Origin: an uncultured Prevotella sp.
GTDB lineage: Bacteria; Bacteroidota; Bacteroidia; Bacteroidales; Bacteroidaceae
Direction: 5' to 3'
DNA length: 29,153 nt
NCBI GenBank assembly: GCA_900540885.1
Contig: UQHJ01000027.1
Coordinates: 1 to 29,153, forward strand
The notes under the pieces are model-generated. The model saw only the letters and a list, made by a program, of their open reading frames with translations. It made no database searches and had not been told where the DNA came from. Positions within the stretch are counted from its first letter, which is position 1. Each line of letters begins with the position of its first letter. This document shows, piece by piece, positions 24,543 through 29,153 of this stretch. Made by a program: the position numbers and the translations under genes.

Positions 24543-26120
24543 ATGAAACGTTTATTTTTAGCCTTTTGGCTCCTTCTATTGCCGATTATAGGTTGGGCGC
24601 AGTCCAAATATATCTCTTATTCGCCCATGGGGCAAGAAGACAGAGCAACGGCCAACCCTACAGAATGTGGTGTGCTTCTACTCTCGCAACATGCCGACCT
24701 CGTTATTACGCTTACCAACACCAAAGATTACTCTATCACACGATTGGGTAAGCGCCAACTGGGGTATTACGAATACGAAGTGCTTGTCAATATGGCTTCC
24801 ACTCCTAACCCTACACTCGAAATTGGACGGCGAGGTGATGTCAATTTCACCAAGTTTACCATGACCCTGCGTAAGGGAGTGTTGCGTGCCTATTTGATAG
24901 AGGAAGTAGGCACCCCTATCTTTATGGAGTCGCAAAATAAGGGCAATGACATTGTACCTAACGAAAAGTTGGCAGAAGTTGAGGTTAGTTCAACGATTGC
25001 AGGGCTGAAAGTAAATGTTCACCCTGACCTTCAAGCCTCTGTCACTACGAAAGACAAATTGGGGGATGCTTCGATTAAGATTACTACGATACAAATCCCC
25101 ATAGCCAATATTCGTCAACCACAAGAGCACTTGGCACAACTCGAACGCGAATATCGCGAACGCAATGCTGCGCTCAATGAAAAGAGTAGCGATGCAGACT
25201 TCGAACGTGTTGACCAGCTTGAGACTGCAATTAATAAGCAGAGAGAACTCTTGAATAGCCTTTTGGCTATTGATGTGTCAGGTCCTGAGACGAACCACTT
25301 GAGCATTGATGTTAGCGAGTTGCAACCTCGTGTAAAGATGCGCTATGGCGTATTACAGCTTCGTACTGTTGTGCGTGAACACGTGTCGAAGTGTGCTGGT
25401 TTCCTCGAAGAGGGCAGCCGCCTTTATGCTTTGCGCAACTATGATGATGCACGCCGAGCCTTCGCACAAGCATTGACTGCCAAAGATGCACCTAATAGCT
25501 TGAAGCCTACGATACAAGCCAATATAGACGATTGCGATAGTTGTTCGCTCTACACGCGATATACAACGGCTTCGCTTACCAAACTCAAGCGTTTGAAGGA
25601 AGCGGGTAATGTCAGTCAAGCCGATGTGGCCGAATACTATTCTGCTGCGGTAGAATATCTCAAGGTGCTTGATAAATACAACCCTTGTGAATACTATGCC
25701 AAGTCAATCACAGCGCTCGAAACGTTTATCAAAGATATGCCTTTCACGCTACGCTTTAATGTCGTTCACTTAACGGCCAATCGCGTGAGCGTAGGCGAAG
25801 GAGGCCCCTTCGCGGGCGTTGAAGTGTGGGCTTATAGTGGTAGTAAAACTCCTTCCCCTCAAAGTTATGAGTCGCCCCGTAAGTTTCGCAAGTTGATGAA
25901 AGAGCAAGGCGCAAAGTTTGTGCTACTTGGCGTGACTGATGCTCAAGGCATAGTTGATACCGAGATGCGCCGTACTGCGCTCCCTCGCGGTTTCTTCCTT
26001 TTGCCCGTTAATGACAATGTGAAGGTGCGTATCTTCTACAAAGATGCTGAAGACGTCATGAGCCAAGCGCAAGGTACTTTCGTTAAACGTCAGTTTCGTG
26101 TAAAACTTTATCATAAATAA
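24543..26120 (+). CDS. Exported TPR-like protein
   Basis: The likely start is ATG 24543 (MKRLFLAFWLLLLPIIGWAQ), a clear signal peptide; an in-frame GTG at 24507 would add 12 residues before it. The 525-residue product has a strand-rich N-terminal part (about 20-190), a charged coiled-coil-like stretch (about 200-250, LAQLEREYRERNAAL), and TPR-like helices (about 280-350, SRLYALRNYDDARRAFAQAL). The C-terminal part (about 405-525) contains FAGVEVWAYSG and LLGVTDAQGIVDTEM, reminiscent of a carboxypeptidase-regulatory or Ig-like strand fold. Together these suggest an envelope scaffold. The family is not one I can name. Confidence 0.75.
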   Translation: MKRLFLAFWLLLLPIIGWAQSKYISYSPMGQEDRATANPTECGVLLLSQHADLVITLTNTKDYSITRLGKRQLGYYEYEVLVNMASTPNPTLEIGRRGDVNFTKFTMTLRKGVLRAYLIEEVGTPIFMESQNKGNDIVPNEKLAEVEVSSTIAGLKVNVHPDLQASVTTKDKLGDASIKITTIQIPIANIRQPQEHLAQLEREYRERNAALNEKSSDADFERVDQLETAINKQRELLNSLLAIDVSGPETNHLSIDVSELQPRVKMRYGVLQLRTVVREHVSKCAGFLEEGSRLYALRNYDDARRAFAQALTAKDAPNSLKPTIQANIDDCDSCSLYTRYTTASLTKLKRLKEAGNVSQADVAEYYSAAVEYLKVLDKYNPCEYYAKSITALETFIKDMPFTLRFNVVHLTANRVSVGEGGPFAGVEVWAYSGSKTPSPQSYESPRKFRKLMKEQGAKFVLLGVTDAQGIVDTEMRRTALPRGFFLLPVNDNVKVRIFYKDAEDVMSQAQGTFVKRQFRVKLYHK

Positions 26121-26122
26121 TT

Positions 26123-26172
26123 CAAGTTACGGATTTAGCCCGCCCTTGTTAAATCCGAGACTTCAGTAAATA
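26123..26172. repeat. 50-bp palindromic repeat, copy 2
   Basis: This copy matches 23370-23419 at 46 of 50 positions, including the CAGTAAATA flank. The stem is CAAGTTACGGATTTA against TAAATCCGAGACTT, slightly weaker than copy 1. It begins 3 bases after the stop of the TPR-like gene and ends 15 bases before the start of the next gene. Confidence 0.85.
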
Positions 26173-26187
26173 ATTTTTTAAATCAAT

Positions 26188-26913
26188 ATGTATATGTTTA
26201 AGTCATTCTTATCAAAAGCACTGTTAGTCATTCTGATGGGTGCAGGTATGTGTACGGTTGAGGCTTCAGCCCAGGGCTTCTTGAAAAAAGCAAAAGCGGC
26301 AGTAAGTAGTGCCACTTCATCGTCTTCAGATGCCACAACAACAGCTGCTGACACAACATCAAACAAACTGAATAAAGATGATATTCCCGTTTATCATTGT
26401 GAAATGGTCTATTTGAAGGACGAGGCTGGCAATGATGTACTCAACGCAGACGGTACGAAGGCTTATCGTGTTTATTTGGTTAACCAAAAGGGACAAAAGA
26501 TAACGTCAGAGGCTGCAGCAGCCCAGAGTAAGCAAATCAATAAGGCTATTCTTACCATTGCTGGTAAGGTAGGTTTGAGTGCGGGTATTGGTGCCTTATC
26601 AGGTGGTGGTAAGGGTGCCTTAGTTGGCGTGGCTACGGGACTTGGCATGAGCGTAAGTGATATTATGCTTATTGTGAAGCTCAAGAAGGATATTAACAAA
26701 CAAAAGAAAGTATTGGAAGCTTATCAAAAGTCATTCGACGAAGAAGGCAAACCCCTTGATGCTTCTGTCGACCCTGCCAAGATTAAGGACCTCTCGATTG
26801 ATACCAAGAATGCCGTGAGCGATACGGCTGAGAAGTTGAAAGGCGAGCTTCTTACCGAAGCTCCTACCAACGAGAGTATTGATGCCCTCATTGGCGCTGT
26901 CACGAAGGGATAA
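26188..26913 (+). CDS. Exported glycine-zipper protein
   Basis: The 241-residue product has a signal peptide ending near ASA at residues 26-28 and no lipobox. Residues 35-60 are Ala/Ser/Thr-rich. A strand region (67-105) includes VYHCEMVYLKDEAGNDV and AYRVYLVNQKGQ. Residues about 126-156 form a glycine-zipper segment (GKVGLSAGIGALSGGGKGAL then VGVATGLGM), a pattern that packs helices in membranes, often in outer-membrane or pore-like proteins. A lysine-rich helix follows. ATG 26194 is an equally possible start. It is the last gene of the block, followed by a strong terminator. It could insert in the outer membrane; this is inference. Confidence 0.75.
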   Translation: MYMFKSFLSKALLVILMGAGMCTVEASAQGFLKKAKAAVSSATSSSSDATTTAADTTSNKLNKDDIPVYHCEMVYLKDEAGNDVLNADGTKAYRVYLVNQKGQKITSEAAAAQSKQINKAILTIAGKVGLSAGIGALSGGGKGALVGVATGLGMSVSDIMLIVKLKKDINKQKKVLEAYQKSFDEEGKPLDASVDPAKIKDLSIDTKNAVSDTAEKLKGELLTEAPTNESIDALIGAVTKG

Positions 26914-26936
26914 TAGATTAACCGCATCTATACGAA

Positions 26937-26980
26937 AATAGCTCAGCAAAAGGAGGTTGATGTCCTTTTACTGAGCTATT
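26937..26980. terminator. Terminator between the tubulin-like operon and ddh
   Basis: An 18-bp stem with one mismatch (26937-26954 with 26963-26980, arm beginning AATAGCTCAG) and an 8-base loop lies between convergent genes. It is followed by CTTTTGT on the plus strand. It marks the 3' end of the eight-gene block. Confidence 0.85.
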
Positions 26981-27001
26981 CTTTTGTATGCTGAACACAA
27001 G

Positions 27002-27030
27002 TTAAGCAGGTGTTCAAAATTATTTTATAC
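27002..27030. repeat. Partial copy of the foldback element end
   Basis: AGGTGTTCAAAATTA at 27008-27022 is identical to the outer end of the foldback element at 2305-2489 (right end, reverse complement), and flanking bases are similar. It overlaps the ddh stop codon. GTGTTCA (27010-27016) also pairs with TGAACAC (26992-26998) to form a small hairpin. No mate at element distance is seen, so it is a remnant or a shared end sequence. Confidence 0.55.
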
Positions 27031-27924
27031 TAAGTGCTTAATGTTCTCTTCCTTGTCACCAGGAAGGAGGTCGATAACGGGAACTTCAACCATGGTGTAG
27101 CAACCAGGACGTTGTAGCATGGCAGCACGTGCTACACATACTAAAACTTGACCTGTGAGGGCAGGGTTGTTGATCTTCATATTGAAGTCGAAGAGTTGGT
27201 TCTGCGTAATGCCGCTTACGCCCTTGCGAGTGAGGTGGACACCGTGGCCCATATCGATTACATCGTCGACAGAGGGAACGAGGTTGACGTGTGTCTCGTC
27301 AGATGCAAAGTAAGGATCAGCCTTGATAGCAGCTGCAACCTTCTCGAAGTCATATCCATCTTCGATTTCGATATATACCATGCGGCGGTGAATGCCTTGA
27401 CCTGTAGGAATTGTCATTGAGAGTGCTTTCTTTACACCTTCAATGGCTTTAACGGCTACGGTGTGGCCCATTGACATGCCTGGACCGAAGTTGGTGTAAG
27501 TGATGCCCTTAGGAGCAATGGCTTGTAACAAAGTGCGAACGACAGAGTCAGAACCTGGATCCCAACCTGCTGAGATGATGCTTACAGCACCATGTTCCTT
27601 AGCTACAGCATCGAGTGAGCGGCGAAGGTCTACAATCTGTGTATGAATGTCGAAGCTATCAACTGTATTAATGCCTAAAGCGAGAATGTCTTTTGCGTAT
27701 TCTTCAACCTTGCGAGTTGGAGTAGCAAGTACGGCTACGTCAACGTCTTTCAATTCACGTATATTCTTTACCACATCATACTTCTTCAACTCTTCGGGGC
27801 AATCTTCGGCACCCTTGCGGCGTACAATACCTGCTACTTCAAAGTCGGGAGCGGCTTCAAGAGCTTGAAGAGTGTAACGGCCAATGTTGCCATAACCCAC
27901 AATTGCTGCGCGTATCTTTTTCAT
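27025..27924 (-). CDS. ddh: meso-Diaminopimelate D-dehydrogenase
   Basis: Ddh uses NADPH and ammonia to make meso-diaminopimelate directly from tetrahydrodipicolinate, a one-step route to the peptidoglycan cross-linking amino acid and lysine precursor; the reaction is reversible. The 299-residue protein opens KKIRAAIVGYGNIGRYTLQA, a Rossmann motif with glycines at 10-15. SAGWDPGSDSVVRTL and GPGMSMGHTVAVK are family signatures in the central part. Length is normal. The gene stands alone on the minus strand, convergent with the tubulin-like operon and 113 bases downstream of the transporter gene. It supplies the substrate expected for MurE here. Confidence 0.93.
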   Translation of the reverse strand: MKKIRAAIVGYGNIGRYTLQALEAAPDFEVAGIVRRKGAEDCPEELKKYDVVKNIRELKDVDVAVLATPTRKVEEYAKDILALGINTVDSFDIHTQIVDLRRSLDAVAKEHGAVSIISAGWDPGSDSVVRTLLQAIAPKGITYTNFGPGMSMGHTVAVKAIEGVKKALSMTIPTGQGIHRRMVYIEIEDGYDFEKVAAAIKADPYFASDETHVNLVPSVDDVIDMGHGVHLTRKGVSGITQNQLFDFNMKINNPALTGQVLVCVARAAMLQRPGCYTMVEVPVIDLLPGDKEENIKHLV

Positions 27925-27967
27925 TGTCTTATCTTAAATAACTAATAGGTTTTGTTTAAAATCGCTG

Positions 27968-27975
27968 CGAAGTTA
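27968..27975 (-). promoter_or_regulatory. Possible ddh -7 element
   Basis: On the minus strand TAACTTCGC lies 43 bases upstream of the ddh ATG and differs from TAnnTTTGC at one base. The same variant appears before nadB. A -33 element is not evident. Confidence 0.35.
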
Positions 27976-28037
27976 GTTATTTTTTAGCTGAAATATTTTC
28001 TTTTTGTCAGAAAATTAGCGATTATTTTACAATTTGT

Positions 28038-28988
28038 TTATTTCCACCGAATGCGTTTGATAATGATGCGGCCTTTGCGTATAACTTTGGTGTTGGATAG
28101 TGCATTGCGGAGTTTACTATCGAGTATAATCAGCGTTACAGAGAAGAGTATCAGTGCAATGCCGAGGGCAATGCGTGGCGTAAGCACTTCGCCAAAGATA
28201 AGTATGCCCAAGACGGCTGCGGTGACAGGCTCGAGTGCTCCCATAATGGCGGTGGGCGTTGAGCCTATGCACTGAATGGCCATGGCCATAAATACTAATG
28301 AAATGACCGTAGGCACTAAGCCTAACATAATTGCCATTATCCAATCAATGGGGGCATGGAGAGGTTGCAATTCGCCTGTAGGGGTGAATAAGGCATAAAG
28401 AGTGAGACATACTAAGCAACTTGTCATGGCGTAAAAGGTAAGCTTTACACTTGACATTACAATGCCGCTGCGATTGACAATGATAATGTAGAAGGCATAA
28501 GACAGTGCGGAGACTAAGATGAGTGCGATGCCTGCTAAAGCTATGGGGCGTCCAGAATCGTCTTTGTATAATAATGCGATGCCGCCAACGGTGAGTACGA
28601 TGGCGATGAGTGAAGGCCATTTTAGCCGTTCTTTAAAGAGTAAGGCCATGAGTATGGCGGTAAACACTGGATAGGCAAAGACAAGCGTTGCTGCTACCCC
28701 TGCCGACATGTAATAGAAACTTAAGAAGTAGGTGAGTGATGATACGGCAAATACAATGCCTAACAGCGAGAGTACGCCTGCTTCGCGTCGAGTGATAGCA
28801 AAGCTCTTGCGTTGTAAAGCCATTAAACTCGCTAATAATATGGAGCCAAATAAAAAGCGGTAGAATAGTACGCTATTGGAGTTGAAACCGTCACGATATA
28901 GTATTTTGGCGCATATAGGGTTTACCCCATAGCTTACAGCTGCGATGAGTCCGTATAAGTAACCTTTGGCTTGAGTAGAAAGTTGCAT
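28038..28988 (-). CDS. EamA-family (DMT superfamily) transporter
   Basis: The 316-residue protein consists of two tandem EamA-type repeats with about ten membrane segments, the usual form of drug/metabolite exporters. Typical pieces are YGVNPICAKILYRDGFNS in the first span region, SYFLSF-like FYYMSAGVAATLVFAYPVF closing the first repeat, and GSTPTAIMGALEPVTAAVLG in the second. The C-terminus is very basic. The ATG at 28988 (MQLSTQAKGYLYG) is chosen because a -7 element at 29011-29018 lies between it and an upstream in-frame TTG. Substrate cannot be told. It points the same way as ddh but has its own promoter, and ddh may have one too. Confidence 0.88.
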   Translation of the reverse strand: MQLSTQAKGYLYGLIAAVSYGVNPICAKILYRDGFNSNSVLFYRFLFGSILLASLMALQRKSFAITRREAGVLSLLGIVFAVSSLTYFLSFYYMSAGVAATLVFAYPVFTAILMALLFKERLKWPSLIAIVLTVGGIALLYKDDSGRPIALAGIALILVSALSYAFYIIIVNRSGIVMSSVKLTFYAMTSCLVCLTLYALFTPTGELQPLHAPIDWIMAIMLGLVPTVISLVFMAMAIQCIGSTPTAIMGALEPVTAAVLGILIFGEVLTPRIALGIALILFSVTLIILDSKLRNALSNTKVIRKGRIIIKRIRWK

Positions 28989-29010
28989 GTCTCTGGTTTT
29001 TAATTCGTTG

Positions 29011-29018
29011 CAAAAGTA
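29011..29018 (-). promoter_or_regulatory. -7 element of the EamA transporter gene
   Basis: On the minus strand TACTTTTG followed by CA matches TAnnTTTG exactly, 22 bases upstream of the ATG at 28988. The -33 region is a T-rich stretch without a clear TTTG. Confidence 0.55.
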
Positions 29019-29054
29019 CAATAAAATATTTTTTTGAAAAAAGTAGGCTAAAGG

Positions 29055-29085
29055 TTTGTTAGTTAAATAAAAAGTTGTACTTTTG
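29055..29085 (+). promoter_or_regulatory. Promoter of tRNA-Pro
   Basis: TTTG (29055-29058), a 19-base spacer and TACTTTTG (29078-29085) match the Bacteroidetes sigma-ABfr-type consensus at both elements. Predicted transcription start is near 29092, five bases before the tRNA. This is the best promoter in the window. Confidence 0.8.
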
Positions 29086-29096
29086 CACTCGCAATT

Positions 29097-29153
29097 CGGG
29101 GTGTAGCTCAGCCCGGTTAGAGTACGCGTCTGGGGGGCGTGTGGTCGCTGGTT
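29097..29153 (+). tRNA. tRNA-Pro(GGG), 5' part
   Basis: The acceptor 5' strand CGGGGTG (29097-29103), D stem GCTC/GAGT (29106-29109 with 29120-29123) and anticodon stem CGCGT/GCGTG (29125-29129 with 29137-29141) enclose the loop CTGGGGG, giving anticodon GGG at 29132-29134 for proline codons CCC/CCU. The variable loop and the start of the T arm follow, and the window ends inside the T arm. The 3' half is outside. Confidence 0.92.

Noticed and set aside
16600..26913. Prophage or integrative element as the explanation for the tubulin-like operon
   Set aside because: No integrase, relaxase, capsid, portal or transposase gene is present, and no attachment-site repeats flank the block.
16600..26913. 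Classical anti-phage defence system
   Set aside because: No nuclease, ATPase effector, cyclase or other known effector is encoded, and most products are exported. A defence role cannot be excluded but has no direct support.

Overview
The window looks like a chromosomal segment from a member of the Bacteroidales, most likely Prevotella-like. The reasons are a dcw cell-wall cluster of Bacteroidetes type (long MraY, FtsL-like gene, FtsI with PASTA domain), promoters of the TTTG / TAnnTTTG type, weak Shine-Dalgarno signals, a meso-diaminopimelate dehydrogenase, and several gene families typical of that phylum. Genus is an inference from recall; no search was run.

Region 1 (1-10933) is the dcw cluster on the plus strand: mraZ, rsmH, an ftsL-like gene, ftsI, murE, mraY, murD and ftsW. 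A probable MraZ operator sits inside the promoter. The cluster stops after ftsW: murG, murC, ftsQ, ftsA and ftsZ do not follow. Two intergenic spaces carry unusual DNA: a 185-bp foldback (MITE-like) element between ftsL and ftsI, and a 17/18-bp minisatellite of 15 full copies plus inverted copies between murD and ftsW.

Region 2 (10957-16443) holds nadB on the minus strand behind a perfect bidirectional terminator, a small overlapping antitoxin/toxin pair (RelE/ParE type toxin, unfamiliar antitoxin), and a secreted M16 zinc peptidase with its own terminator and a long GC-rich palindrome behind it.

Region 3 (16564-26980) is the most interesting part: eight codirectional genes in 10.3 kb, bounded by a promoter-like site and a terminator. 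They encode a multi-pass membrane protein with an arginine-rich tail, a 1021-residue tubulin-like (Tubulin_2 type) protein ending in a GYF_2 domain, a zinc-ribbon / single-membrane-pass / MORN-repeat protein, and five exported proteins (two of unrecognised family, one NTF2-like, one with TPR-like helices, one with a glycine zipper). Read together they suggest a cytoplasmic nucleotide-binding, possibly filament-forming protein linked through the inner membrane to a periplasmic or outer-membrane assembly. The function is unknown to me, and this is the best candidate for an undescribed system.

Region 4 (27025-29153) has ddh and an EamA-family transporter on the minus strand and the 5' part of a tRNA-Pro(GGG) gene, cut by the window edge, behind a textbook Bacteroidetes promoter. 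MurE carries the DNPR motif of meso-diaminopimelate-adding enzymes, which fits the presence of ddh.

Intergenic DNA is rich in foldback repeats, including a 50-bp palindrome present twice inside region 3 and a partial copy of the foldback element's end at the ddh stop codon.
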